64,000 nt of DNA. Origin: Lysinibacillus_B sp036662795. GTDB lineage: Bacteria > Bacillota > Bacilli > Bacillales_A > Planococcaceae. Positions within the stretch are counted from its first letter, which is position 1. Each line of letters starts with the position of its first letter. Positions 53,468-61,950 of this stretch are shown piece after piece. Position numbers and translations under genes: made by a program. The notes beneath the pieces were generated by a model that was not told the DNA's origin, ran no database searches, and saw nothing but the letters and a program-made list of their open reading frames with translations. The stretch is taken from contig NZ_JBAFWZ010000003.1 in NCBI RefSeq assembly GCF_036662795.1, forward strand, positions 1 to 64,000, read 5' to 3'.

Positions 53468-54280
53468 TTATACTAATAACACTAAGCTTATCGCCATAAC
53501 AGCCATTCCTGCCACTAGACCATAGATCGATAAATGTGTTTCATCATATTTTTTTGCTGCTGGTAGTAGCTCATCTAACGAAATAAATACCATGATACCC
53601 GCAACCCCTGCAAATACTATACCAAACATCACATCATTTAAAAATGGCATTAGAATTAAATACGCAACAATCGCTCCTAATGGTTCTGCTAACCCAGACA
53701 GCAGCGAAAGATTAAATGCCTTTTTACGAATTCCTGTCGCATAAAAAATTGGTACAGCTACCGCAATTCCCTCAGGAATATTATGAATGGCTACTGCAAT
53801 GGCGATTGCAATGCCTAAGCTCGGATCTTGTAAAGCTGACATAAATGTAGCAATACCTTCTGGAAAGTTATGAATAGCGATTGCTAATGCTGTAAATGTC
53901 CCCATTTTCATTAGCTTATCGGCATCTTGAATTTTACTTTCAACTTTGTCAATATCCTCTACCATACGAACTTCATGAGGATTTGTTTTATTCGGGATAA
54001 ATTTATCAATTAACGCAATGACGAGCATGCCACCAAAGAAACCTACCAATGTCATCCAGTAGCCTTGTTTATCACCTAGTGCTAACGTTAAGGCATCCTT
54101 TGCTTTAACAAATATCTCCACAAGTGATACGTATATCATTACACCCGCAGAAAATCCTAGAGCAACAGATAGAAACTTTGTGTTTGTTCTCGAAGTGAAG
54201 AATGCTATCAAACTGCCAACGCCTGTTGCAAGTCCTGCGAACAGTGTTAGACCCAATGCTAGTAACACATTTCCTTCCAT
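53468..54280 (-). CDS. zupT: ZIP-family divalent metal transporter (ZupT-like)
   Basis: A 270-residue ZIP transporter with eight hydrophobic segments, importing zinc and perhaps other divalent metals. The two metal-binding helices show HNFPEGIATF (about residue 143) and HNIPEGIAVAVPIF (about residue 167). ATG at 54280 follows GAGGAG. No Zur or MntR box was recognised upstream. Confidence 0.92.
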   Translation of the reverse strand: MEGNVLLALGLTLFAGLATGVGSLIAFFTSRTNTKFLSVALGFSAGVMIYVSLVEIFVKAKDALTLALGDKQGYWMTLVGFFGGMLVIALIDKFIPNKTNPHEVRMVEDIDKVESKIQDADKLMKMGTFTALAIAIHNFPEGIATFMSALQDPSLGIAIAIAVAIHNIPEGIAVAVPIFYATGIRKKAFNLSLLSGLAEPLGAIVAYLILMPFLNDVMFGIVFAGVAGIMVFISLDELLPAAKKYDETHLSIYGLVAGMAVMAISLVLLV

Positions 54281-54642
54281 CTATATTCTCTCCTCAATCT
54301 ATTTACTATCAATAGTATTATAAACGTCTTGTTTCCTATAGGCAACTTTATTTATCTAGGCAAATTTTTTATGCTAGAACTAGATTTACTCACTCGTATT
54401 GTAGCCGTATATCCCCATACTCATGCTACTCTAATAGATGTTCGTTAATTTTTCGAATAACGCTTTTAAACACATACTTAATTACAATTAAAAACACCTA
54501 TTCTTAGAGTTACATCTCTTCGAATAGGTGTTATTTTTATTTCTTATTTGAATCAATTTCATCATGCATATTTCTATCAACGATGCTGTATCTTCACTTA
54601 AATGTTCATGAATCTTGTTAATAAAATTATTTTTGAAATCGA
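54281..54642. other. Intergenic region with terminator and open remnant
   Basis: About 360 bases. A hairpin with 11-bp stem (54493-54503 with 54522-54532) can end the PAP2 gene transcript. On the minus strand, about 54535-54650 is open for over 35 codons without a start codon, perhaps a remnant. Nothing else is recognised. Confidence 0.45.
54488..54538. terminator. Terminator downstream of the PAP2 gene
   Basis: An 11-bp stem with extra pairing in the loop and T tracts on both strands. It lies about 110 bases beyond the PAP2 stop codon, with no other gene between. Confidence 0.65.
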
Positions 54643-55251
54643 CTAATTTATCTTTTCAAATACTCTTTTTCTTTTTTCATACCATATAACACAAACGATG
54701 AACCATGTATATCCCATACTCCATCCAGCCAGTACATCTGTTGCGTAATGTCGTCCTTCTGCAACTCGAGCCATACCTATTAGGCAAGCTAATATAATTG
54801 CGACAATCCATAATAGTACCACTCGTCTATTACTTGCTACTAGCTGAGATAATAAATACGCTACGGTTAGCAAATAAAGAACGCCTGTCATTGAGTGCCC
54901 TGATGGAAAACTAAAGGATGTTAGCTGGTCCACCAATTCAGGCCTTGGCCGTTCAATCCATATTTTTAATACCTGATTCAGTACATTTCCAAAAGCAATT
55001 GTCATAAGTACAAATAGCATTCCGCGGAAATTTCGTTCACGTACCCATAGCCAAACAAGTAATACTAACGCTACCGTCACGACGAATCCTGTATCACCTA
55101 TATTATGAAAAAGGATAATTAATTCATTCCCACCTAATAGTTCGCTCATGCTTTCATCAAATGCTACAAAACTAGGCTGTTCATAATTTACTTTCAAAAT
55201 AAAAAAAACGATTAACGTCACAATCGCTAATCCGTACGACAAAATCTTCAT
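54643..55251 (-). CDS. PAP2-family membrane phosphatase (undecaprenyl-PP phosphatase-like)
   Basis: A 202-residue membrane phosphatase with about six hydrophobic segments. The three PAP2 motifs are intact: KIWIERPRP, SFPSGHSM and RVAEGRHYATDVLAGW. It probably dephosphorylates undecaprenyl or phosphatidylglycerol phosphates at the outer membrane face; B. subtilis YodM and BcrC are similar in type. ATG at 55251 follows GGTGG. Confidence 0.9.
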   Translation of the reverse strand: MKILSYGLAIVTLIVFFILKVNYEQPSFVAFDESMSELLGGNELIILFHNIGDTGFVVTVALVLLVWLWVRERNFRGMLFVLMTIAFGNVLNQVLKIWIERPRPELVDQLTSFSFPSGHSMTGVLYLLTVAYLLSQLVASNRRVVLLWIVAIILACLIGMARVAEGRHYATDVLAGWSMGYTWFIVCVIWYEKRKRVFEKIN

Positions 55252-55325
55252 ACAAAACCACCTTCATCTTTCTACAGCCATTTTATCATAATAGTATACC
55301 TTACAATCATTTTATATCCCGATCG

Positions 55326-55364
55326 GCAAAAAAATGCCCTATATACATGGGTTATAGGACATTT
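55326..55364 (-). terminator. Terminator after hmoA
   Basis: A 12-bp stem with one mismatch pair (55332-55343 with 55353-55364) and then seven T residues on the minus strand. Confidence 0.85.
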
Positions 55365-55372
55365 TATAAAAC

Positions 55373-55699
55373 TTATTCAATTACAGTATAGTTTCCATGA
55401 GTCATTTCTATAATAAACTCTGGCTTTTCTGGCTTTCCTTCTTTCAAACGTGCCTTATGACCTGCAATATGCTCCGGGCTCTTTTCCCAGTTTTTCCATG
55501 CCTCTTCAGATTCCCAACGAATAATCATTACAACTTCTTCGGCACCTCGTCGAACCTTTTTCACTAGCAGTTCACGACTGATAAAACCTGGTTGCTGCTC
55601 TACTAAGGATGGACCTTGATCTGGTTTTTTACTAAAACGCTCAACGACCTTATCTGAGTTTCCTTCAGTAACAACCCATTTACGAATTTGTACAAACAT
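55373..55699 (-). CDS. hmoA: Heme-degrading monooxygenase HmoA-like
   Basis: A 108-residue ABM-fold protein with the size and pattern of B. subtilis HmoA (YetG): MFVQIRKWVVTEGNSDKVVERF, then VMIIRWESEEAWKNWEKSPEHIAGH with the candidate heme-ligand histidine and tryptophans. HmoA degrades heme to release iron. Its place directly after the siderophore importer genes supports an iron role. ATG at 55699 follows GGGGGA. Confidence 0.88.
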   Translation of the reverse strand: MFVQIRKWVVTEGNSDKVVERFSKKPDQGPSLVEQQPGFISRELLVKKVRRGAEEVVMIIRWESEEAWKNWEKSPEHIAGHKARLKEGKPEKPEFIIEMTHGNYTVIE

Positions 55700-55713
55700 T
55701 ATCTTATCCCCCT

Positions 55714-55747
55714 ATTAGAAAAGGCTGCCCTAAGGAAGGACAGCCTT
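55714..55747 (-). terminator. Terminator after yclQ-like gene
   Basis: AAGGCTG pairs with CAGCCTT, with a further CC/GG, around a short loop, and TTTTC follows on the minus strand. It separates yclQ from hmoA. Confidence 0.75.
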
Positions 55748-55754
55748 ATTTTCA

Positions 55755-56738
55755 TTATTGTAATGCCGCTTTTACTTCTTCTACTTTTGCAAGCTCAGAA
55801 GATAAACCGCCACCCGCTAGGTACCAAAGAGCACCGTTTAAGTAGACAATTTTTCCATCTTTCGCTGCGTTTGTTTTGTTAATAATATCATTTTCAATTG
55901 CATCGTGGATATTTGATTCTTCACCCGTAGCAGCTAAGCGGTCAATTACGAATAAAATATCTGGGTTGATTTCTAAAATTTGTTCATAGCTTAGTTGTGC
56001 ACCATGATTAGAATCTTCTAAATCATTAGTTGCAGCCTCGAAACCATATACATTGTGAACGAAACCATAACGAGATTTTTCGCCTGGACCATATGCAGCC
56101 ATTGTTTCATTATAAAGTGTTACTAATGCTTTTTTACCTGAAGCTTCAGCAGCCGTCTTTACTTCTTCAACCGCTTTATCGAATTCAGCTAATTTTGCAG
56201 CAGCTTCGTCTTGTTTACCGAATAATTCTGCAGCGATGTTGACAGAAGCTTTAAATGAGTTGATATAATCTGCGCTGTTCGTACCAACGAATACAGTTGG
56301 AGCGATTTCATTTAATTGCTCGTAAGCATCGGCTTGACGACCAGAGATGAAAATAACATCTGGTTGCATTGCAGCGATATCTTCAAATAATGGCTCTTTT
56401 AAGCCACCAGCATTTAAGTATTTATCATCCGCATATTTTTTTAAGTTTTCTGGGAAGTTCCCTTTAGCTACCGCTGTCACTTCAACACCTAAAGTGTCTA
56501 AAGTATCAAGGAAGCCATAATCAAATACAACGATTTTTTCTGGAGCTTTTTCAAAAGTTTGATCCTCATAGCCCTCAACAGTTGATTTAATTGTAATTGG
56601 GTATGCACCCGTTTGTTGTTCTGTATCTTTACCAGTGTTTGATTCTTTATCTCCAGATTCCTCTTTAGAATCTCCGCATGCAGCTAGTACAAATACTAGC
56701 ATCGCTAAAATAACAGTAAGTAATTTCCAGTTTTTCAT
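55755..56738 (-). CDS. yclQ: Siderophore-binding lipoprotein (YclQ-like)
   Basis: A 327-residue periplasmic-binding-type lipoprotein with signal peptide and lipobox VLAAC (about residue 21). The binding fold starts at PEKIVVFDYGFLDTLDTLGVEV; RYGFVHNVYGFEAA and EINPDILFVIDRLAA follow. Among B. subtilis receptors it best fits YclQ, the petrobactin-binding protein. It has its own Fur-controlled promoter and follows yclP after a terminator. ATG at 56738 follows GGAGAG. Confidence 0.93.
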   Translation of the reverse strand: MKNWKLLTVILAMLVFVLAACGDSKEESGDKESNTGKDTEQQTGAYPITIKSTVEGYEDQTFEKAPEKIVVFDYGFLDTLDTLGVEVTAVAKGNFPENLKKYADDKYLNAGGLKEPLFEDIAAMQPDVIFISGRQADAYEQLNEIAPTVFVGTNSADYINSFKASVNIAAELFGKQDEAAAKLAEFDKAVEEVKTAAEASGKKALVTLYNETMAAYGPGEKSRYGFVHNVYGFEAATNDLEDSNHGAQLSYEQILEINPDILFVIDRLAATGEESNIHDAIENDIINKTNAAKDGKIVYLNGALWYLAGGGLSSELAKVEEVKAALQ

Positions 56739-56797
56739 CTGTCATACTCTCCTATTCCATTTTTATTAGTCAGAGGGTGTTAGCTATCACACCTCCA

Positions 56798-56855
56798 AAT
56801 GATTATCATTATCAATTGACAATTCTCATTATAGCACGTTGATTCTCATCGTCAA
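56798..56855 (-). promoter_or_regulatory. yclQ promoter with Fur boxes
   Basis: On the minus strand TTGACG (56850-56855), 16 bases and TATAAT (56828-56833) form the promoter. Just downstream lies TGATAATGATAATCATTT (56798-56815), a near-consensus Fur box, and TGAGAAT half sites lie at and between the promoter elements. This predicts iron repression of yclQ separately from yclNOP. Confidence 0.88.
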
Positions 56856-56939
56856 TACTATTTCTAAATTTTCCATGAATATTTTTAAACCCGTTTCAAC
56901 ATCATTCAAAACATTGATTTATCAATCAAAAACAAAAAA

Positions 56940-56996
56940 ATAGGCACATTAAATATTATATAAAAAACAATATTTTAATATGTGCCTATTAAATTT
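56940..56996 (-). terminator. Terminator after yclP
   Basis: AATAGGCACAT pairs with ATGTGCCTATT, with further AATATT pairing towards a long AT-rich loop. T residues follow on the minus strand. Confidence 0.8.
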
Positions 56997-57007
56997 TCTC
57001 ATTTATC

Positions 57008-57772
57008 TTAATGAGAATTGAAGTATACACAAATTCGACAACCATCCTGCTCTTGAACAGGAATATCCATATCATAGATTTGTTTTAGCGCATCTGAATT
57101 AATGATCTCTTGCGTAGGACCGTCTTTTACAACACGGCCATTTTTCAGCGCCACAATTCGATCTGAATACACAGAGGCAAAGTTAATATCGTGAAGAACA
57201 ATAACAACTGTTTTACCTAGCTCATCGACAAGCTTACGTAAAATCTTCATAATTTGCACAGAGTGTTTCATATCTAGGTTATTTAATGGTTCATCTAATA
57301 ACACGTAGTCTGTATCTTGGGCAATAACCATCGCAATGAAGGCACGCTGACGCTGACCGCCAGAAAGCTCATCTAAAAACTTGTCTTCCATGTCGATTAA
57401 ATTCATATATTCTAAGGCTTGGTTCACAAACTTCTGATCTTCCTCTGTTAAGCGACCCTTCGAATAAGGGAAACGTCCAAATGACACAAGTTCACGAACA
57501 GTAAGACGTACATTCATAAAGTTCGATTGCTTTAATATTGATACACGCTTTGCGAATTCATCTGATTTCCAACCTCGTACATCGTTTTTATCTAATAATA
57601 CTTCCCCTGTATCTGCATTTAATAAGCGACTTACCATCGACAGTAATGTTGACTTACCAGCGCCATTGGGACCAATAAAGGATGTAATTTTTCCAGGTTC
57701 AATCGTTACATTGACATCTTCGACAACTGCTTTTTTTCCAAAATATTTACTTAAGCTTTTTACTTGAATCAT
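57008..57772 (-). CDS. yclP: Iron-siderophore ABC transporter ATPase (YclP)
   Basis: A 254-residue ABC ATPase with all motifs: Walker A GPNGAGKST (residues 35-43), Q loop, signature LSGGQRQRAFIA, Walker B YVLLDEPLNNLD and the switch histidine in VLHDINF. Length and order match YclP. It overlaps yclO by four bases (ATGA). Confidence 0.95.
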   Translation of the reverse strand: MIQVKSLSKYFGKKAVVEDVNVTIEPGKITSFIGPNGAGKSTLLSMVSRLLNADTGEVLLDKNDVRGWKSDEFAKRVSILKQSNFMNVRLTVRELVSFGRFPYSKGRLTEEDQKFVNQALEYMNLIDMEDKFLDELSGGQRQRAFIAMVIAQDTDYVLLDEPLNNLDMKHSVQIMKILRKLVDELGKTVVIVLHDINFASVYSDRIVALKNGRVVKDGPTQEIINSDALKQIYDMDIPVQEQDGCRICVYFNSH

Positions 57773-58725
57773 CCTGTCGCCCTACTCTCTTTCAGTAATA
57801 AGTAAATAAAGTACACCCCACCGATGAAATTAATAATTACACTTAATGTTGTACTAAATTCAAATAGGTGTTCTACAACCCATTGACCACCGACTAATGC
57901 GACAATACTGATTAGACTCGCACCGGCAATCAACGTGGAATGCTTATACGTTGCAAAGAACTGATACGAAAGATTCGCTACGATTAGTCCAAAGAATAAA
58001 ATTGGACCGACTAACGCTGTTGATGTTGCAATTAATACCGCTGATAAAATAAGTACATTCATCACTATTCGGTCGTAATTAACACCTAAGTTTATCGCAT
58101 TATCACGACCTAGAGACATGACATCTAACTTATTCATAATTGAATAACCATAAATAAAGGCTAAGATTAAAATTGCTGCTGCAACCCAAACTAGATCTCC
58201 ATTTACGTTGTTAAAACTAGCAAACATTTTATTTTGTAAACTTAAATATTCATTTGGATCAATAACAACTTGCATAAATGTCGTAACACTTCCGAGCAAT
58301 GTCCCTAAAATCATCCCTACTAGAAGTAAGAAATAAATCGGGTGCTTATCAGCTCTAAATAAGAAGCGATATAATAAAAGTGCAAAAATAACCATCACTA
58401 TAATTGAAATAGTAAAGTTAAAATATTTATTAATTACAAGAATCGAGCTTGATCCTAGGAAGAAATAAATAACTGTTTGCATAACCATATACATCGAGTC
58501 TAGTCCCATAACGGAAGGTGTTAAAATTCGGTTATGGGTGATTGTTTGGAATACAACTGTAGAGTAAGCAATTGCTACCCCTGTCACTATCATTGCTAAC
58601 ACACGAATCATACGGCGTGGGAAGGCATAATCAAAGCTTCCTTTAATGTCATACAATGCATAGAGCGCAATACATACAATACTTAAAATTATTAATATAG
58701 TAAATTTAATTCCATTATTTCGCAT
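57769..58725 (-). CDS. yclO: Iron-siderophore ABC permease (YclO)
   Basis: A 318-residue FecCD-family permease with nine or ten hydrophobic segments. Family signatures are GLDSMYMVMQTVIYF, the LGTLLGSVTTFMQ region, ALVGPILFFGLIVANLSYQF and the C-terminal GGVYFIYLLL. It overlaps yclN by 11 bases. Together they form the heterodimeric channel for the petrobactin-type importer. Confidence 0.94.
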   Translation of the reverse strand: MRNNGIKFTILIILSIVCIALYALYDIKGSFDYAFPRRMIRVLAMIVTGVAIAYSTVVFQTITHNRILTPSVMGLDSMYMVMQTVIYFFLGSSSILVINKYFNFTISIIVMVIFALLLYRFLFRADKHPIYFLLLVGMILGTLLGSVTTFMQVVIDPNEYLSLQNKMFASFNNVNGDLVWVAAAILILAFIYGYSIMNKLDVMSLGRDNAINLGVNYDRIVMNVLILSAVLIATSTALVGPILFFGLIVANLSYQFFATYKHSTLIAGASLISIVALVGGQWVVEHLFEFSTTLSVIINFIGGVYFIYLLLKESRATG

Positions 58726-59665
58726 ATGCTCTCCCCCTAAATAACATAATTAAGAAGAGCACGCCACCGATTACGCCAACTGTTAAATTAATTGGAATCT
58801 CATATGGATAAATAATAAGACGCCCGACAATATCACACGCTAAAAGGAATAGTGCACCTAATACTGCTGTATGTGGTAGTGTCTTAGCTAAATTGTCTCC
58901 TTTATAAATCGATACAAGGTTCGGTACGATTAACCCTAAAAATGGAATAACGCCGACTGTTAAAATAACGATTGTCGAAATCAATGCGACAAGAATTAAC
59001 CCTAAGTTCATAACATACTTGTATTTTACCCCTAAGTTTTTGGCAAAGTCTTCGCCCATACCAGCTACTGTAAAGCGATTCGCATAAATATATGTCACAA
59101 TCAACACTGGAATGCTTGCATAGAGTAATTCATAATTGCCTTTTAAAATAAGTGTAAAGCTCCCCATCATAAAGGCCGATACATTTTGTAAAATATCCGC
59201 TTTATAGGCAAAGAATGTCGTCATCGAGGAAATAATATTCCCGAACATAATGCCAACAAGGGGGATAAATATTGCATCTTTAAACTTAATCTTGCTTAAT
59301 AGATACATAAACAGCAATGTACCTAGCAAAGCAAAGGTAAAACTAAAAATAAGCTTATGTGTGTATGTGCCTGCTGTAAAAATCATTGCAATGAGTACAC
59401 CAAATTTCGCAGCATCTAATGTACCTGCTGTTGTTGGTGACACGAATTTATTTCGGCTGAGCGATTGCATAATTAATCCAGCAATACTCATACCAACTCC
59501 TGCCAAGATGATTGCAACCAATCGTGGCAAACGACTAATTAAAAAAACTTCTGTTTCCTCTGAATTAAAATCAAGTAGATCTAGTGGCGTGATATCTTTC
59601 GCACCAAGGAACAACGAAATACCCGATAAAATTACAGTGGCAACGATTAAATACCAAAGTCTCAT
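58715..59665 (-). CDS. yclN: Iron-siderophore ABC permease (YclN)
   Basis: A 316-residue FecCD-family permease and first gene of the operon. Motifs: SRLPRLVAIILAGVGMSIAGLIMQSLSRN, TTAGTLDAAKFG, VGVIPFLGLIVPNL. ATG at 59665 is chosen because GGAG lies six bases upstream; an ATG 12 bases earlier has no site. The promoter region carries two Fur boxes. Confidence 0.94.
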   Translation of the reverse strand: MRLWYLIVATVILSGISLFLGAKDITPLDLLDFNSEETEVFLISRLPRLVAIILAGVGMSIAGLIMQSLSRNKFVSPTTAGTLDAAKFGVLIAMIFTAGTYTHKLIFSFTFALLGTLLFMYLLSKIKFKDAIFIPLVGIMFGNIISSMTTFFAYKADILQNVSAFMMGSFTLILKGNYELLYASIPVLIVTYIYANRFTVAGMGEDFAKNLGVKYKYVMNLGLILVALISTIVILTVGVIPFLGLIVPNLVSIYKGDNLAKTLPHTAVLGALFLLACDIVGRLIIYPYEIPINLTVGVIGGVLFLIMLFRGRAYAK

Positions 59666-59707
59666 GCTATTCTCCATGTTTTGTTAGATTTAACGTATTT
59701 AAAATGA

Positions 59708-59789
59708 AAATGATTATCATTGATTACGCTTCTCATTATAAATCATGCCGAAATTGAAAACAACTCGTAATTGATATTGATAATCAATT
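59708..59789 (-). promoter_or_regulatory. yclNOP promoter with two Fur boxes
   Basis: On the minus strand TTGTTT (59758-59763), 17 bases and TATAAT (59735-59740). One Fur box (ATCAATGATAATCATTT, 59708-59724) lies just downstream of the -10. A second palindromic box (AATTGATTATCAATATC..., 59769-59789) lies just upstream of the -35. Confidence 0.85.
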
Positions 59790-59960
59790 AAAAGGATTAT
59801 TGTTGTTGCTTGTTCACATTTTCGAGAAAATAAAGTATATAATGTACAAGGAAAACGCTTTGAATTTAGGATTTTTTTTGACACAGCTTAGAATAGATTA
59901 GATTGTTTATTATAAATATGTTGTACATTTTCAACTAACACCACTGTTACTTTTAAGCAA
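59790..59960. other. Gene-free stretch between the yclN promoter and the menC-like gene
   Basis: AT-rich and without a credible gene. Together with the yclN promoter and the next terminator it fills the 332 bases between yclN and the enolase-superfamily gene. Confidence 0.5.
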
Positions 59961-59995
59961 AAAAAATCACCACGAGCATTGCCCCGTGATGATTT
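59961..59995 (-). terminator. Terminator of the D-amino acid operon
   Basis: AATCATCACG pairs with CGTGGTGATT (one G-T pair) and is followed by eight T residues on the minus strand, directly behind the enolase-superfamily gene. Confidence 0.88.
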
Positions 59996-59997
59996 CT

Positions 59998-61104
59998 TTA
60001 TTTTATTATATTGATATGCTTCGCCATACTCTCTATTAATTCGCGATTTACCTTGTAGCCTATGCCAGCAATTGTCGGGACGGTAATAGTACCCGTATCC
60101 ACCATCACTTCTGGTGTAATAATGTCTTCATGCCAATAGCGACTAGAAGCTGCTGTATCACCCGGCATAACAAAATTAGATAAGCTTGTAAGTGCAATAT
60201 TATGCGCTCGACCTATACCTGCCTCTAGCATCCCACCACACCACACAGGGATATTTTTTTCAGCACAATAATCATGGATTTTTTTCGCTTCTGTTATGCC
60301 ACCAACTCGACCAATCTTAATGTTAATAACACTGCAGCTCCCGAGTTCAATCGCCCTTCTTGCATCTTCTAATGAAGTAATACTCTCATCTAAACAGATA
60401 GGTGTCCTCAATTGCTTTTGTAAGATTGCATGGTCAACAATATCATCATGTGCTAGTGGCTGCTCAATCATCATTAAATGAAATGCATCTAATTGTTTTA
60501 ATAGCTCTACATCATCTAAAGTATAGGCTGAATTAGCATCTGCCATCAGTGGGATGTCTCCAAAACGATCCCGTATCGCGCTAATGACCTCAACATCCCA
60601 TCCAGGCTTTATTTTTACTTTAATACGCTTATAGCCCTCTTCTAAATAGCCTGCTATCACATGAAGTAACTTCTCGATTGATGGCTGAATCCCGATGCTA
60701 ATTCCCACATCGATTCTTTGTTGTGTTCCACCTATTGCTTGCGCTAAAGATTGGTGTGTGTGCCTTGCATATATATCCCAAACAGCACCCTCAATCGCTG
60801 ACTTTGCCATGTTATTTCGACGAATGGCTGAGAAAAGCTTGCTTACCTCATCCGGATGCTGCAACTCCTTATGCAAAATTATCGGGATTAAAAAATCCTT
60901 TAACATATGCATCGTAGTTTTTACTGTCTCCTCTGTATACCAGGGAGCATCAAAGGCAACCCCTTCACCCCAGCCAACGAGCCCAGATTCATCCTTTGCT
61001 CTAACAACAATTATTGTTTTGTCCTGTAACGTGCCAAAGCTCGTTTCAAACGGCTGCTTCATGCGCATTTCCAACGTATAAAGTGAAACTTCAGTAATTT
61101 TCAT
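59998..61104 (-). CDS. N-succinylamino acid racemase / o-succinylbenzoate synthase family enzyme
   Basis: A 368-residue enolase-superfamily enzyme. The catalytic lysine motif KVKIKPG (about residue 163), metal ligands in MADANSAY, MIEQPL and CLDES, and the opposite lysine in INIKIGRVGG are intact. Sequence alone cannot separate menaquinone synthesis (MenC) from N-succinylamino acid racemase. The operon context, behind an M20 hydrolase and a COG3375 acyltransferase with no other men gene, favours racemase. ATG at 61104 follows GAGGAG. Confidence 0.9.
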   Translation of the reverse strand: MKITEVSLYTLEMRMKQPFETSFGTLQDKTIIVVRAKDESGLVGWGEGVAFDAPWYTEETVKTTMHMLKDFLIPIILHKELQHPDEVSKLFSAIRRNNMAKSAIEGAVWDIYARHTHQSLAQAIGGTQQRIDVGISIGIQPSIEKLLHVIAGYLEEGYKRIKVKIKPGWDVEVISAIRDRFGDIPLMADANSAYTLDDVELLKQLDAFHLMMIEQPLAHDDIVDHAILQKQLRTPICLDESITSLEDARRAIELGSCSVINIKIGRVGGITEAKKIHDYCAEKNIPVWCGGMLEAGIGRAHNIALTSLSNFVMPGDTAASSRYWHEDIITPEVMVDTGTITVPTIAGIGYKVNRELIESMAKHINIIK

Positions 61105-61116
61105 TTTTTCTCCTCT

Positions 61117-61950
61117 TTATAGAGCAAATAAAGAGCGCTTAACGAATAAGTATTGACTTATATGCTCATTCTCTTGCTTTAAATAAACAACGATAAAGCC
61201 CTGTTCAAACATTGCTTGAAAAATAGCTCTCGTTTTGTATCGCCAATCTTCAGCTAATGATGGACTTTCGATTTTTATTTTTTGAAAGTTAGACGGAATT
61301 GGTAGCATATACGCATCATTTAAATAAGTTATTTTCCCATTAAAATTATTATCCTTATCCAAGATTGGCAATCCTACAATACTTAAATTCCATGGTACAA
61401 GTGGTCCAGCACCTTCTAGTAATTCATTGATTTTAATATCCCATCTTAAAAAATCCTCATCATTCAAATTCCATTCCACCAATAATCTGTCTGACGGTAA
61501 TAGACAATTAAATGGATCCGCTAAATTGCCATAGCAATTAGGGATATACTTTTGTGAGTAAACACGAAGCTTAGAGAAGTTTAAATAACCATTTCGTGCT
61601 TCTAATGGATCAAACGTCCATTTGCATTTTTCATAACCCAAATCAGAAGCTAGCTCCTTTTGTCGAAGCTTTAACAGCTCCCCTACCCCAAGCTCTCGGA
61701 ATTCTCTCTTTATGCCTAGCATATGTGAGTATAAATAAACTTCACCTTCAACAAATGCAGGATGACTATAATTAAAACCGATTAACTCTTTTTCTAAATA
61801 AGCACCCATAATAAGCCCGCCATGATTAATGAACGAAATGATTTGATGAGGGGGTACACTTTCGGACGCCCAAATTTCCCGTTCAAGCTGACGCGCCTCT
61901 TCTATTTCCTCAATTGTTTCTAATCTTTTCACCACTATTGATTCTAGCAT
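61117..61950 (-). CDS. GNAT acyltransferase (COG3375), candidate D-amino acid N-succinyltransferase
   Basis: A 277-residue GNAT-family protein of the COG3375 type: RLETIEEIEEARQLEREIWASE, then FINHGGLIMGAYLEKELIGF, HMLGIKREFRELGVGELLKLRQKEL (acyl-CoA site) and CKWTFDPLEARNGYLN. In Geobacillus kaustophilus the member next to the N-succinylamino acid racemase succinylates D-amino acids. ATG at 61950 follows AGGAGG at nine bases; an ATG six bases earlier is too close. It overlaps the M20 gene. Confidence 0.85.
   Translation of the reverse strand: MLESIVVKRLETIEEIEEARQLEREIWASESVPPHQIISFINHGGLIMGAYLEKELIGFNYSHPAFVEGEVYLYSHMLGIKREFRELGVGELLKLRQKELASDLGYEKCKWTFDPLEARNGYLNFSKLRVYSQKYIPNCYGNLADPFNCLLPSDRLLVEWNLNDEDFLRWDIKINELLEGAGPLVPWNLSIVGLPILDKDNNFNGKITYLNDAYMLPIPSNFQKIKIESPSLAEDWRYKTRAIFQAMFEQGFIVVYLKQENEHISQYLFVKRSLFAL

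Noticed and set aside
59860..59930. TTGACA-like sequence on the plus strand after the yclN promoter region
   Set aside because: No good -10 at proper spacing and no plus-strand gene follows.
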